Of a stretch of 64,000 bases of DNA, positions 45,289-54,996 are shown piece after piece (position 1 is the first letter of the stretch; each line of letters begins with the position of its first letter). Source of the DNA: CAWJPY01 sp963844865 (GTDB lineage: Bacteria > Acidobacteriota > Thermoanaerobaculia > Thermoanaerobaculales > Sulfomarinibacteraceae); NCBI GenBank assembly GCA_963844865.1, contig CAWJPY010000008.1, forward strand, positions 1 to 64,000, given 5' to 3'. Under the pieces are notes generated by a model that saw only the letters and a list, made by a program, of their open reading frames with translations, did not search any database and was not told where the DNA came from. A program made the translations under genes and the position numbers.

Positions 45289-47403
45289 TCAACTCGGGGG
45301 CGTCGCCTTCCGGTGCCGATGGTAGCGGGCGAGGCCCTCCCGCACCGGCTCCAGGCGGCCCTCGGCCAGCAGCCGGCGAGCGAGCCGACGCGCCGGCTCG
45401 ATGAGGTCGCGGTGCTCGGAGAGGTCGGCGAAGCGGAGGTCCGTCGGCCCCCACTGGTGGGTGCCGGCCAGCTCTCCAGGGCCCCGCAGCTCGAGATCCG
45501 CCTCGGCGATGGCAAAGCCGTCATCAGACGAGCAGATCACCTCGAGTCGGCGACGGGCCTCCTCGGACACGTCCTCCTGCACCAGCAGCACGCAGTAGGA
45601 GGGGCGTCGGCCCCTCCCCACCCGGCCCCGGAGCTGGTGGAGCTGCGAGAGGCCGAAGCGCTCCGCCCCTTCCACCACCACCACCGTCGCCTCGGGCACG
45701 TCGATCCCCACCTCCACCACGGTGGTGGCGAGGAGGACCTGGAGCGAACCCGAAGCGAAGGCTGTGTACACCTCCTCGCGCTCGGCTCGGCTCATGCGCC
45801 CATGCAGCACGCCGATCCCGACCCCCGGCAACGCCGCCGTCACCTCCGCCCGGCTGGCCTCCAGGGACGGCACCGGCAGCTCGTCGCTCGCCTCGATCAA
45901 GGGGTACACGACGTACGCCCTCCCACCCTGCTCCACCTCCCGCCGGAGGAAGTCGTACAACCGCGGCCTCGACGAGGACGTGCGGATCACCGTGCGCACC
46001 GGTCGCCGGCCCGGCGGCAGCTCGTCGAGCACGGACAGGTCGAGGTCGCCGTACACCGTCAGCGCCAGGGAGCGCGGGATCGGGGTGGCCGTCATGACCA
46101 GGGAGTGGGGCGCCCGACCCTTGCCCAACAACGCCTGGCGATGGACGACGCCGAAACGGTGCTGCTCGTCGATGACCACCAGCCCCAGGTCGCGGAAGCG
46201 GACCGACGCCTGGATCAGGGCATGGGTCCCCACCACCAGGCGGGTGGTGCCCTGCTCGAGGTCGGACCGGATCCGCCGCTGCTCCGCCGGCGGCACCGAG
46301 GAGGTGAGCAGCTCGATCCGGCCCGCGGAATCCCCCAGGAGACCACCCAGGGTGGCCGCGTGCTGCTCCGCCAGGAGCTCGGTCGGGGCCATGAGGGCGG
46401 CCTGGTGGCCCCCTTCCGCAGCGGCGAGCATGGCCAGGGCCGCGACTACCGTCTTGCCTGAACCCACGTCCCCCTGCAGGAGACGACCCATGGGGACCGT
46501 GCCCTCGAGCTCGGCGGCGATCTCGCCCACCACGCGTTTCTGGGCCTCGGTGAGGGCAAAGGGCAGCATGGACCGTGCTCGCTCGTCGATGCCGCGGGCG
46601 CCGGTGCACCGTGGTGCGCGTTGCCTGACCCGCCGTCCCCGGCGCGCCGCCATGTCGCAGTCGAGGGCCAGCAGCTCATCGAAGGCGAGCCGCCGGTGCC
46701 ACCGGCTCCGCCGCTCGTTGAGCTCCTCCACGAGCTGCTTCCGGGCGCTCGCGTCCCCAGGAACGGGTGGAGCATGGAGGCTGCGCAGACTCTCCACCAG
46801 TCCCGGCAGGCCAAGCTCGGAGCAGAGCTCCTCACCCACTGGGTCGGGACAGCGCTCCACCACCTCCAGGGCCTGCTCGGTGGCCCGCCGGAGGGGGCGG
46901 CCAGCGAGCCGTCCGATGGCGGAGTAGACGGGCACGATCCGCTCCACCACGTCGTCCGGGCGCACCTCCTCGATCTCGGGGTTGACGAGCTGCAACGCCC
47001 CACTCGGCGAACGGCGGAGCAGACCGAAAGCGGTGATCTCCCGGGCCCGGTCCAGGCGCGCGGCCACCCAGGGCTGATTGAAGAACACCATGGGCAGCAC
47101 GCCCCGGCCGTCCTCCAGGATCGCGCTCACCAGGCTCGCCCGGCGACGGCGTGCGGTCCGCTTCGCGCCCACCACCCCCACCCGCCCCCGGACCAGGACC
47201 AGCCTCCCCGGCTGGAGACCCGCGTCCAGCGCCGTGGTGCTGGTCCGGTCCTCGTAGCGGCGCGGCACGTTCAGAAGGAGATCCAGGACCCTCGTCACAC
47301 CCGCCTCCGCCAAGGAAGCGCGCAGCTTCGGTCCGATGCCGACCAGCTGGTCGACCGGATCACACGGGGTCAGGGGGCGTCGTTCTGGAGCTCGAACCGG
47401 CAC
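45289..47403 (-). CDS. recG: ATP-dependent DNA helicase RecG
   Basis: Branch-migration helicase that rescues stalled replication forks. Seen: wedge-domain start VDQLVGIGPKLRASLAEAGV, LLLNVPRRYEDRT, OB fold VRGRVGVVGAKRTARRRRAS, LTEAQKRVVGEIAAELEGTV, MGRLLQGDVGSGKTVVAALA (motif I), MAPTELLAEQHAATL, VIDEQHRFGVVHRQALL (motif II DEQH), VMTATPIPRSLALTVYGDLD (motif III), and motif VI LHQLRGRVGRGRRPSYCVLL. 704 aa, full length, intact. Its GTG start overlaps the CRP-FHA gene end by 34 bp, an unusual coupling. Confidence 0.96.
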   Translation of the reverse strand: MPVRAPERRPLTPCDPVDQLVGIGPKLRASLAEAGVTRVLDLLLNVPRRYEDRTSTTALDAGLQPGRLVLVRGRVGVVGAKRTARRRRASLVSAILEDGRGVLPMVFFNQPWVAARLDRAREITAFGLLRRSPSGALQLVNPEIEEVRPDDVVERIVPVYSAIGRLAGRPLRRATEQALEVVERCPDPVGEELCSELGLPGLVESLRSLHAPPVPGDASARKQLVEELNERRSRWHRRLAFDELLALDCDMAARRGRRVRQRAPRCTGARGIDERARSMLPFALTEAQKRVVGEIAAELEGTVPMGRLLQGDVGSGKTVVAALAMLAAAEGGHQAALMAPTELLAEQHAATLGGLLGDSAGRIELLTSSVPPAEQRRIRSDLEQGTTRLVVGTHALIQASVRFRDLGLVVIDEQHRFGVVHRQALLGKGRAPHSLVMTATPIPRSLALTVYGDLDLSVLDELPPGRRPVRTVIRTSSSRPRLYDFLRREVEQGGRAYVVYPLIEASDELPVPSLEASRAEVTAALPGVGIGVLHGRMSRAEREEVYTAFASGSLQVLLATTVVEVGIDVPEATVVVVEGAERFGLSQLHQLRGRVGRGRRPSYCVLLVQEDVSEEARRRLEVICSSDDGFAIAEADLELRGPGELAGTHQWGPTDLRFADLSEHRDLIEPARRLARRLLAEGRLEPVREGLARYHRHRKATPPS

Positions 47404-48179
47404 TGGATGGTTCCGAAGGTCACCGAGTCGCCGAGAACGACGGGCACCGCGCGCCCCGCCGTGAGGCGGACGCCGTTCACGAACGTGCCGTTCATCGTGC
47501 CCACGTCCTCAATGACGCTGTAGGTCCCGTCATCCTCCCGACGGATGCGGGCGTGCCGGCGCGAGATCGAACGCTTGGCGTCCACCGGCGTCAGGTCCAC
47601 GTCGGGATGGATGCCGGTGACGGGGTCCGCCCGGCCGACCGTGGTCTCGTGCTTGTCCGCCAGGGGGAACACCAGCCCGCTGGCGATCTCCACCAGGCGC
47701 GCCCGCGGGTCGGGCACCGCTTCCGGGGTCGGCGCGCCCACCGGCTCCTCCAGCTCGATGCGGTGGCCGACGGTCTCCTCCAGGAGCTGGGTCGTCCTGC
47801 GCAGCCGCAACACCAGCTTGCGCATCATGCGGATGGCGATCTCGGGGTTGTGCTTGAGCATGAAGGTGAAGGCGGACTGGTCGATGATCACCGCGTCCAC
47901 GTCGGTCTTGGCCACCGCCGTGGCGGAGCGCGGCACCTCGTCCTCGAGCATGCACATCTCGCCGAAGAAATCACCCTTGGCGAGGACCGCCAGCGTCCGG
48001 TTCTGCTTCTTCAGCCGCTTGCTGATCTCCACCTCCCCCGCCTCGATGACGTACATCGTCAGACCGAGGTCTCCCTCGGAGAAGATCACCGTCCCCTCCG
48101 GGAAGTGGGTGCGGAGGGGTTCCAGAGAGTCATGGTGGGGGGGGGGCGTCGCCGCGCTCTTGACCTTGAACTTCGCCAT
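47370..48179 (-). CDS. Cyclic-nucleotide-binding (CRP-like) domain fused to an FHA domain
   Basis: 269 aa, no membrane segment or DNA-binding helix-turn-helix. Seen: cNMP domain LRTHFPEGTVIFSEGDLGLT, YVIEAGEVEISKRLKKQNRT, AKGDFFGEMCMLEDEVPRSA (phosphate-binding cassette), then FHA domain TVGRADPVTGIHPDVDLTPV, RSISRRHARIRREDDGTYSV, DVGTMNGTFVNGVRL (conserved GR, SxxH, NG motifs). It likely links a cyclic nucleotide to phosphothreonine binding. The ATG overlaps the LD-carboxypeptidase stop (TGATG) and its 3' end overlaps recG, so three unlike genes are tightly coupled. Confidence 0.92.
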   Translation of the reverse strand: MAKFKVKSAATPPPHHDSLEPLRTHFPEGTVIFSEGDLGLTMYVIEAGEVEISKRLKKQNRTLAVLAKGDFFGEMCMLEDEVPRSATAVAKTDVDAVIIDQSAFTFMLKHNPEIAIRMMRKLVLRLRRTTQLLEETVGHRIELEEPVGAPTPEAVPDPRARLVEIASGLVFPLADKHETTVGRADPVTGIHPDVDLTPVDAKRSISRRHARIRREDDGTYSVIEDVGTMNGTFVNGVRLTAGRAVPVVLGDSVTFGTIQCRFELQNDAP

Positions 48180-49075
48180 CAGCCGCTCCATGCAACCAGC
48201 CCGCGATCGGTGTCCACCTGCACGGTGGCCCCAATGGGGAACGCCCGGTTGTCCGCTCCGTGGCCAAAGGGGAGACCGGCGACCACCACCGCCCCGGGCG
48301 GCGCCGCCTCCGCCAGCATCCGACGCCACCCCGCAGCCGTGGGGCGGGCCGGCCGGCAGCCCCGCAAGCTGCCTCCCATCAATGCTTTCACTCCCGGAAA
48401 TGTAGCAGAGGCCGCAAGGTGGGTCAACATCCGGTCGAGACGGTACAACGGCTCGCCGACCTCCTCCAGGAACAGGACCCCACCCCGCAAGTCCACCTCG
48501 AAAGGCGTGCCCAGCAGGCTCGTCAGCAGGGCCAGGTTGCCGCCCAGCGCCGTCCCCGTCACCACTCCCGGGCGGACCACCGCCCTGGGGGGGATGCGGA
48601 ACACGCTACCCCCGACGAGGTCCCCACGCAGGAGCGCCGCCAACCGCCCGGCCGGCCCCGGCCGATCCAGCCCGGCGGCTGCCATGGGGCCGTGCACCTG
48701 CACGACCCCACCCCGCATCCACAGGGGGTTCAGGATCGCGGTGAGATCGGAGAAGCCCACGAAGGTCACGCCGCGCCGAGCCAGCTCGGACCAGTCGAGC
48801 CGGGAGAGCAGTCGGGTCGCCCCATACCCTCCCCGGGCCGCCACCACCACCCTCGCACCCCGCTCCAGCAGCCACTCCAGCCCCGCCAGGCGCTCGTCGT
48901 CGCTGCCCGCCGTGTAGCCGTCATCGGCGCCCACATTCGGCGCGACAAGGACAGGGTGCCCCCACCGCTGTAACGCCTCCACTCCGGCACGCAGGCGCTG
49001 GGCGTCCACGGGGCCCGACAGTGCCGCCACCCCGATCGGCTCCCCCGCTTCCAGGGGCGAGAAACTGCTCACCAC
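48179..49075 (-). CDS. ldcA: LD-carboxypeptidase (peptidase S66, LdcA/MccF family)
   Basis: Removes the terminal D-Ala from murein tetrapeptides during recycling. Seen: IGVAALSGPVDAQRLRAGVE, DDERLAGLEWLLERGARVVV, AARGGYGATRLLSRLDW, nucleophile motif FVGFSDLTAIL (GxSDxT), VVQVHGPMAA, GGNLALLTSLLGTPFEVDL, catalytic Glu region LFLEEVGEPLYRLDRML, and VVVAGLPFGHGADNRAFPIG (catalytic His). 298 aa, intact. Upstream of and coupled to the CRP-FHA gene. Confidence 0.93.
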   Translation of the reverse strand: MVSSFSPLEAGEPIGVAALSGPVDAQRLRAGVEALQRWGHPVLVAPNVGADDGYTAGSDDERLAGLEWLLERGARVVVAARGGYGATRLLSRLDWSELARRGVTFVGFSDLTAILNPLWMRGGVVQVHGPMAAAGLDRPGPAGRLAALLRGDLVGGSVFRIPPRAVVRPGVVTGTALGGNLALLTSLLGTPFEVDLRGGVLFLEEVGEPLYRLDRMLTHLAASATFPGVKALMGGSLRGCRPARPTAAGWRRMLAEAAPPGAVVVAGLPFGHGADNRAFPIGATVQVDTDRGLVAWSG

Positions 49076-49169
49076 GGACCCACCTTAGCGCACCCGCGGC
49101 GCGCCGGATGTGACGCCGGTGGCCGCCCAACTGGGTCCCGGCCGCTCCGCGAGCGATGGCTGAGGGCGC

Positions 49170-50225
49170 TCACTTCCAGCGGAAGATGCGCAGGGCGATG
49201 ACGAAGCAGACCAGGCCCCATCCCCCCATGATGAGGAGCTCGCGCCAGGATGCCAGGAGGGGCGCGCCGTCGTTGACCACGGCGCGCAGCGCATCGTTGA
49301 GGGCGGTCAGGGGCAGGGCGCGGATCACCGGCTGCACCGCATCGGGGAAGCGGTGGTAGGAGAAGAAGCTCCCCGACACCACCCACATGGGCAGCATCAC
49401 CAGGTTCATCCAGCCGGAAACGCCCTCCACGGTCTTGGGTCGCGCCGCCAGCAGGAGACCGACTCCGGAGAAGGTGGCGCCGCCCAGCAGCACCACCACC
49501 GTCAGGGCGACGAAGGAACCGTGCACGCTCACGTCGAAGGCCAACCATCCGAAGCCCACCAGGGCGGCCACCTCGAGGACCAGGAAGACGAGCCGCGACA
49601 GGGCGTAGGAGAGCAGGAACTGGGACCGCCGCATGGGCGTCACCGCGAAGCGCTTGAGCAGGTTCCGGGTCCGCGTCAGGACCAGGGAGAAGCCCACTCC
49701 CCACAGACCGCTGCCCATGAGGTTGAGGCCGATCAACCCCGGGATGAGGAAGTCGATGTAGCGGTCGCCCGGCTGGGTGACCGGCTCGTCCCGGGCCGCG
49801 AGCTGATCGGTGCGCCCGAAGGCCCGCTGCAGGACATCGTCCACCAATGCCCGGGCCGTCCTGGAGTCCGATCGCTGGGGATCGTAGCGGTAGATCACCC
49901 GTGGAGAGGACGCGGGACCCGCCGCCTTCACCTCCACATCCACCTTGCCGGTACGCAGCGCCTGATCCGCGGCGCCCTGGCCCAGCTCCATCACCTCCAC
50001 TCGCCCGCTCCTCTGAAGCGCCTCCGCCACCCAGCTCGACGCCTCGTCACCTGCAACGACCGCCGCCCGCGGCATCTCCGCAGGTCGGCTGCGAAAGGCG
50101 ATCCCGAGCCCCGCCGCCAGCAGTACCGGGAACACGAAGACCCAGAAGATGGCCTCCGGCTCGCGGATGAACTCCAGGACCCGGGTCCGGGACAGCTCCA
50201 CCAGCGGAAGGGGGCGATCAGCCAT
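49170..50225 (-). CDS. ABC-2 type exporter permease
   Basis: Membrane subunit for the ATPase encoded just upstream. Seen: N-terminal helix (FWVFVFPVLLAAGLGIAF), an extracytoplasmic domain of ~130 residues (RAAVVAGDEASSWVAEALQR to YIDF), then five membrane segments with FLIPGLIGLNLMGSGLWGVG, RTRNLLKRFAVTPMRRSQFL (the cytoplasmic coupling region) and LVMLPMWVVSGSFFSYHRFP. 351 aa. Its start overlaps the ATPase stop by eight bases. Substrate unknown (lipid, glycan or antibiotic are typical). Confidence 0.92.
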   Translation of the reverse strand: MADRPLPLVELSRTRVLEFIREPEAIFWVFVFPVLLAAGLGIAFRSRPAEMPRAAVVAGDEASSWVAEALQRSGRVEVMELGQGAADQALRTGKVDVEVKAAGPASSPRVIYRYDPQRSDSRTARALVDDVLQRAFGRTDQLAARDEPVTQPGDRYIDFLIPGLIGLNLMGSGLWGVGFSLVLTRTRNLLKRFAVTPMRRSQFLLSYALSRLVFLVLEVAALVGFGWLAFDVSVHGSFVALTVVVLLGGATFSGVGLLLAARPKTVEGVSGWMNLVMLPMWVVSGSFFSYHRFPDAVQPVIRALPLTALNDALRAVVNDGAPLLASWRELLIMGGWGLVCFVIALRIFRWK

Positions 50226-51171
50226 CGCGGAGCTCCCGGCCGGTGAGGTGGACGAACACGTCGTCGAGGGTCGCCTCGTGGGTCGTCAGGCGCTCCAACG
50301 GGACCCGGCGCCGCTCCAGCTCGGCCAGGAGCGCCCGCAGCGTCGCCCCCACCTCCCGCACGCGCAGCAGGAGGTCGCCGTCCCGGGAGGTCACCCCGTC
50401 GACGCCGGGCAGGGCGCGCAGCTCCTCGGCGGCGATCTCCCCCGCCAGGCGCACCTCGATGACCTGCTCGGCGCCCAGGGACGCCACCAGGCGGGCCGGT
50501 GTGTCCAGCGCGATGATCCGGCCGTGGTCCATGATCGCCACGCGCCGGCAGAGCCGTTGCGCCTCCTCCATGTAGTGGGTGGTCAGGAGCACCGTGCCAC
50601 CGCGCTCGAGGAACTGCTCCACCACCTCCCACACCTTCAGTCTTCCCTGGGGATCGAGGCCGGTGGTGGGCTCGTCGAGGAACAGGAGCTCGGGATCGGC
50701 CACCAGGGCGCAAGCCAGGGAGAGCCGCTGCACCTGCCCCCCGGAGAGGTTCGCGACCCTGGCCTTCGCCTTCTCCTGGAGCCCCACCATGGCGATGGTC
50801 TCCTCCACCGCCAGGCCCCGGCGGTAGAAGCTGCGGAAGAGCCGCACGGTCTCCCGGACCGTCAGCTTGCCGCTGAGGATGGTCTGCTGGAGCTGGACGC
50901 CGAAGCGCTCCCTCAGCACCCGGTCGTTCCCCTCACCCCAGCGTTGCCCGAGCACCTCGACCGTGCCGTCGTCGGCCCTGGTCAACCCTTCCAGGATCTC
51001 CACCGTCGTGGTCTTGCCGGCGCCGTTGGGCCCGAGCAGCCCGAAGCACTCCCCTGCGAACACCTCGAGGTCGAGACCGCGCACGGCCTCGACGCCCGGG
51101 TACCGCTTGACGAGCCCCTCACACCGCAGTGCGGCCTGTCGCGCCTGGCCGGGGCTCGCTGCGTGGGTCAT
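50218..51171 (-). CDS. ABC-2 type exporter ATP-binding protein
   Basis: Seen: GLVKRYPGVEAVRGLDLEVF, Walker A CFGLLGPNGAGKTTTVEILE, Q-loop FGVQLQQTILSGKLTVRETV, signature ANLSGGQVQRLSLACALVAD, Walker B ELLFLDEPTTGLDPQGRLKV, switch LLTTHYMEEAQRLC, and a C-terminal extension EATLDDVFVHLTGRELRDG typical of the DrrA/CcmA drug-exporter branch. ATG 51171 is chosen because GAGGTGG lies just upstream; the frame is open to 51204. Confidence 0.94.
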   Translation of the reverse strand: MTHAASPGQARQAALRCEGLVKRYPGVEAVRGLDLEVFAGECFGLLGPNGAGKTTTVEILEGLTRADDGTVEVLGQRWGEGNDRVLRERFGVQLQQTILSGKLTVRETVRLFRSFYRRGLAVEETIAMVGLQEKAKARVANLSGGQVQRLSLACALVADPELLFLDEPTTGLDPQGRLKVWEVVEQFLERGGTVLLTTHYMEEAQRLCRRVAIMDHGRIIALDTPARLVASLGAEQVIEVRLAGEIAAEELRALPGVDGVTSRDGDLLLRVREVGATLRALLAELERRRVPLERLTTHEATLDDVFVHLTGRELRDG

Positions 51172-51321
51172 CACATCCACCTCGGACACCGCACCCCCCT
51201 TCAACGCGCCTTCTCCGGGGGCGCCGAGCAGGTCCGCCGACGGCGTCCAGGTGCTGCCGCCGCGGATGAGGATGCCGGCGTCGCAACGGCGCTCAGCACC
51301 GCGGCGACGTGGATCCGGAGA

Positions 51322-51600
51322 CTACCAGCTGTCGCGCGGCCGCCGGTCGTTCCGACGGTCCTGGGCCACGCTCACGCGAATGGGGCGGCCATCCAGCTCG
51401 GTGCCGTCCAGGCCCGACATCGCGTCCTCGCCGGCGTCCTCGTCGGCGAAGGTCACGAAACCGAACCCTCGCGACCGTCCGCTGTCCCGATCGGTGATGA
51501 CCTTCGCCTCGGTGACCTCGCCGAACTGGGCGAAGGCATCGAACAGGCCCTGGTCATCAGTGTTCCAGCTCAGGTTTCCCACGAATAGCTTTTTCGCCAT
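51322..51600 (-). CDS. Small RNA-binding protein (single RRM)
   Basis: 92 aa RNA recognition motif protein. Seen: RNP2 KLFVGNLSWN at the start, FGEVTEAKVITDRDSGRSRG, RNP1 RGFGFVTFADE, AMSGLDGTELDGRPIRVSVA, then a short Arg/Asp tail (QDRRNDRRPRDSW). Such proteins act as RNA chaperones, often cold-responsive, in cyanobacteria, deltaproteobacteria and others. GGAG precedes the ATG. Monocistronic by layout. Confidence 0.95.
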   Translation of the reverse strand: MAKKLFVGNLSWNTDDQGLFDAFAQFGEVTEAKVITDRDSGRSRGFGFVTFADEDAGEDAMSGLDGTELDGRPIRVSVAQDRRNDRRPRDSW

Positions 51601-51776
51601 GCTCTCCATCTCTCTGGGAGCGTCCCCATCCCACGGGCAGCTCCACCTCTTGTGACGGGGACATCCGGCCCCCGGGCGGTGAACACCCCGGCGGTGATCA
51701 TTGGACCGCGAACGTAATGCCGCCCTCGAGAAATTGCAAGTGCGCCACGACACCGGGAAGGGAATCGAGACGCCCC

Positions 51777-52787
51777 TCACGCCTCGGCCTCGTCGGCGTC
51801 CCCCTCGTGGACCGCCCCGGCGCCTTCGCAGGCGGCCAGCGCCTCGACGGCGGCCTCCGCCACGTCCGACACGGGATCCCGGGTGAGCAGCTCGAGGTCG
51901 GCCCGGGCCACGGGGGCGCCGATGCGGCCCAGAAGATCGACGGTGTCCCCGCGGAGAGCCACGTCCACGGCTTGCAGAGCGGGCAGCAGGTCGGCGGCCA
52001 GGGCATCCAGGCAGCGGGCATCCCGCTCCAGGGCCTCCTCCGCCGTGAGGAGCAGACCGATCCTCGTCTCCATCGTGCTCCTCCGCCACAGCTCGGCGAA
52101 CACCAGACGCGCCGCGGGCTCACCCAGCAGGTGCGAGGCTGCGTCGAAGCGCCCCGCTCCCAGCAGCGACGTGAGCACCACCCGGATCCCATCGGTCCCC
52201 TGCGCCGCTACGATCCGCTCCCCCAGCTCGTCGGCGCTCACCACGCCCACCACCGTCAGCCCGCCGTCCACGATGGTTGCCGGCACCGACTGCACGTGCA
52301 TCGCCCGTGCGCGGGCGGGAACGGCGTCCACGTCCACGACTGTCACGGTCAGCAGTGCATCCGCCGCCGCCAACGTCGTCGCCGCACGCACCGCATGGGG
52401 GCAGTTCGGACAGCCTGGAGCGATGAAGACCTCGACGGCCGTCGGACGCGCCACGACGCTCCCCGACCGGGGTTCGCTCTGGACCATGGCCAGCAGCGCT
52501 TCCACGAAGGGTCCGGCCTCGGGGCCCTCCGGCAGCGCCCGGTAGTGGACCGCTCCACGGCCGCCCACCTCGACCGTGAGCACCGACTCGGAGAGCGCAC
52601 CGTGCTCGGTTCTGAGAGCGACGGCACCGCCCGTTCCCTCGGAGACCTCCCGCGCGGCGGCAGCCAGTCGGGCAGCAAAGCCGGACGGCGAGGCCGGCAC
52701 GTGCAGCCGGAGCAGCGGCCGCTGCGGGGCGCTGCGCACTGCGGAGGCCAGCCGCTGCAGCGCGCCGGGATCGAACACCCTCTCCAT
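51777..52787 (-). CDS. Thioredoxin-fold protein (PDO/AhpF-N-like) with HEAT-like C-terminus
   Basis: 336 aa. Residues ~15-105 form a first thioredoxin-like half without cysteines (LLRLHVPASPSGFAARLAAA ... VHYRALPEGPEAGPFVEALL). Residues ~115-200 form a second with the redox motif VEVFIAPGCPNCPHAVRAAT (CxxC) and the cis-Pro region VQSVPATIVDGG. The rest is helical with HEAT-like repeats (LALRGD... DLLGRIGAPVARADLELLTR). The doubled fold recalls archaeal PDO and the AhpF N-domain; a disulfide reductase role is likely, partner unknown. Ends in an acidic tail. Confidence 0.83.
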   Translation of the reverse strand: MERVFDPGALQRLASAVRSAPQRPLLRLHVPASPSGFAARLAAAAREVSEGTGGAVALRTEHGALSESVLTVEVGGRGAVHYRALPEGPEAGPFVEALLAMVQSEPRSGSVVARPTAVEVFIAPGCPNCPHAVRAATTLAAADALLTVTVVDVDAVPARARAMHVQSVPATIVDGGLTVVGVVSADELGERIVAAQGTDGIRVVLTSLLGAGRFDAASHLLGEPAARLVFAELWRRSTMETRIGLLLTAEEALERDARCLDALAADLLPALQAVDVALRGDTVDLLGRIGAPVARADLELLTRDPVSDVAEAAVEALAACEGAGAVHEGDADEAEA

Positions 52788-52947
52788 CGCAGGGCGATCC
52801 TAGCGCACCCGCGCCCGCTCGATCCGTCGGCCGGACCGCGCCGACGCCGGTCGCTGCCTCTGGTCACCGCCGTCGACGGTGTCATCACCCCCACGGGCGG
52901 GCACCCTCCGACCAGGCTCGCGCGCCCACGGCAGCACGTACGAGCAG

Positions 52948-54025
52948 CTACACGTTGAACCGGAAGTGGACCACGTCGCCGTCCTGGACCAGGTAGCTCT
53001 TGCCCTCCAGGCGCAGACTCCCCCGCTCCCGGCAGGCGGTCAGGGAGCCGGCCGCCAAGAGGTCGTCGTACGGCACCACCTCGGCGCGGATGAAGCCCCG
53101 GGAGATGTCGGAGTGGATGGCCGCTGCCGCCTCCACCGCGGGCGTGTCCCGCCGCACCGACCAGGCCCGGCACTCGTCCTCTCCCACCGTGAAGAAGCTG
53201 ATCAGGCCGAGCAGACGGTAGGACTCCCGGGCGATCCTCCCCAGGGCGCTCTCGGAGATGCCCAGCTCCGCGGCAAAGACCTCGGCATCGCCGGGCTCCA
53301 GCTCGGAGATCTCCTGCTCCAGCTTGGCGCACACCGCGGTCGCGGACGCTGCCCCCCGCGGCCCACTCCCGCCACGCCGGCTCCGCGGACGGGTCCCGGT
53401 GCAGGCCCTCCTCGCCCACGTTCACGACGGCCAGGACCGGCTTCAGCGACAGGAAGGCGAAGCCCCGCAGCCGCTCCTGGGCGCCCCCCTCGAACACTTC
53501 CCCCCGCAGGGGACGTCCCTCCTCGAGCACGGCCAGGCAGCGCTCGAGCACCTTCCGTTCCTCCTCGAGCTCGGGATCGCGGCGCCGGGCAGTCTCACGC
53601 TCCAGCCGCGCCAGCCGGCTCTCGACCACCAGCTGGTCCGCCAGCAGGAGCTCGTCCTCGATCCTCGACAGGTCGCGCAGCGGATCCACGGAGCCCAGGG
53701 GGTGGGGCACCGAGGAGTCCGAGAAGGCCCGCAGCACGATCATCAGGGTGTCCATGGTGCGCAGCTCGGGGATGTTGAGGGAGCTCTCCTGGCGGCGCTC
53801 GGACGCCACACCCGGCACGTCCACGTAACGCACCACCGCCGGCGTCGTCTTGCGGGGCCGGAAGAGCTCGCTGAGAGCCTCCAGGCGGGGGTCCGGGACC
53901 TTGCCGATCCCCACCGCCGACTGGTCCCGGCGGCCGGCGGCCGCCAGAGCCTGCGCGTTGGCGGTGAGCAGGCTGAACAGTGTTGTCTTGCCACTCCCGG
54001 CGAGGCCGAGGATCCCGACGTCCAT
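52948..54025 (-). CDS. ychF: Redox-regulated ATPase YchF (Obg/OLA1 family), frameshifted
   Basis: Ribosome-associated P-loop protein that prefers ATP over GTP. Seen: MDVGILGLAGSGKTTLFSLL (G1), PAVVRYVDVPGVASERRQES (G3), LRAFSDSSVPHPLGSVDPLR, SRIEDELLLADQLVVESRLA with the following coiled coil, PVLAVVNVGEEGL (NxxE in place of NKxD, as expected for YchF), and the TGS domain ESYRLLGLISFFTVGEDECR, AAIHSDISRGFIRAEVVPYD, KSYLVQDGDVVHFRFNV. A frameshift near 53350 splits the halves. Repaired length ~358 aa, normal. Confidence 0.93.
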
Positions 54026-54135
54026 GCTGTCTCCCGTGGAGCCGCGGCCGGCGCCGGTTCCCTCCCGGAAGGGACGGGCGGCCGCGGCGGCGGGCAACCC
54101 TAGCACAGCGGGCGGGTCAGATCCAGCCGGGCGCC

Positions 54136-54894
54136 TCAGGTGCGCAGATAGGACGCGCCGTTGACGTCCAGGATGGCGCCGGTGGTGAACTCGGAGCCCT
54201 CCGCGGCCAGGAAGAGCACCGCCTGCGCCACCTCCTCGGGCCGGGCCACTCGGCCGAGGGGGCTCTGGGCCCGGATGGCGTCGCCCTGAGGTCCCGCCAG
54301 CTCCACCGCGGCCATGTCCGTCTCCACCCACCCCGGGGCCACCACCGCCACGTAGATGCCGTGGGGGGCCAACCGCAGGGCGAGGGACTGGCTCAGGGCG
54401 TTGAGCCCCGCCTTGCTGGCGGCGTAGGCCGGAGACTCCGGCTCACCGCGGAACGCGCCCCGGGACGACACGTTGACGATCCGGCCGCCACCGTGCTCCA
54501 TCATGAAGCGGGCGGCGCAGTAGCAGACGTTGGCGGCTCCCACGAGGTTGACGTCTGTGATGCGCCGCCACGCATCCCGCCACTCCGGGTACGCGACCTC
54601 GTCGGGAGCGTGCACGAACCAGATGCCCGCACTGTTCACCACGATGTCGAGGGCGCCGAAGGCGTCGCTGACCTCGGCCACCATGCGCTCCACGGCGCCG
54701 GGGTCGGTCACGTCCGCCTGTACGACACGATGAGGCCCACCGGCGAGCCCCGCCAGAGTCTCCTCGGCGGCCCGCCCATCGGCCACGTAGTTGACGGCCA
54801 CCCGAGCGCCCCGCGCGGCGAACCCCCGCGCCACCTCGCGGCCGATCCCCCGGGACCCGCCCGTCACCAGCACGTGCTTGCCGGTAAAATCCAT
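54136..54894 (-). CDS. Short-chain dehydrogenase/reductase
   Basis: Classical SDR, 252 aa, FabG-like. Seen: HVLVTGGSRGIGREVARGFA (TGxxxGxG), VVNSAGIW (NNAG-like motif), INVSS-type GGRIVNVSSRGAFRGEPE (catalytic Ser), YAASKAGLNALSQSLALRLA (YxxxK), VVAPGWVETDM and LFLAAEGSEFTTGAILDVNG. All catalytic residues present. Substrate not predictable; no fatty-acid genes nearby. Confidence 0.92.
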   Translation of the reverse strand: MDFTGKHVLVTGGSRGIGREVARGFAARGARVAVNYVADGRAAEETLAGLAGGPHRVVQADVTDPGAVERMVAEVSDAFGALDIVVNSAGIWFVHAPDEVAYPEWRDAWRRITDVNLVGAANVCYCAARFMMEHGGGRIVNVSSRGAFRGEPESPAYAASKAGLNALSQSLALRLAPHGIYVAVVAPGWVETDMAAVELAGPQGDAIRAQSPLGRVARPEEVAQAVLFLAAEGSEFTTGAILDVNGASYLRT

Positions 54895-54996
54895 GGCCCG
54901 CTCCTCTTCGGCGCATCACCATAGCACCCTCGTCCCTGCCGGCCGGCGGAACCCGAGCTCGGCGTCTGCTACTGTGGAGGGAAGGAGGAGGCGCTC

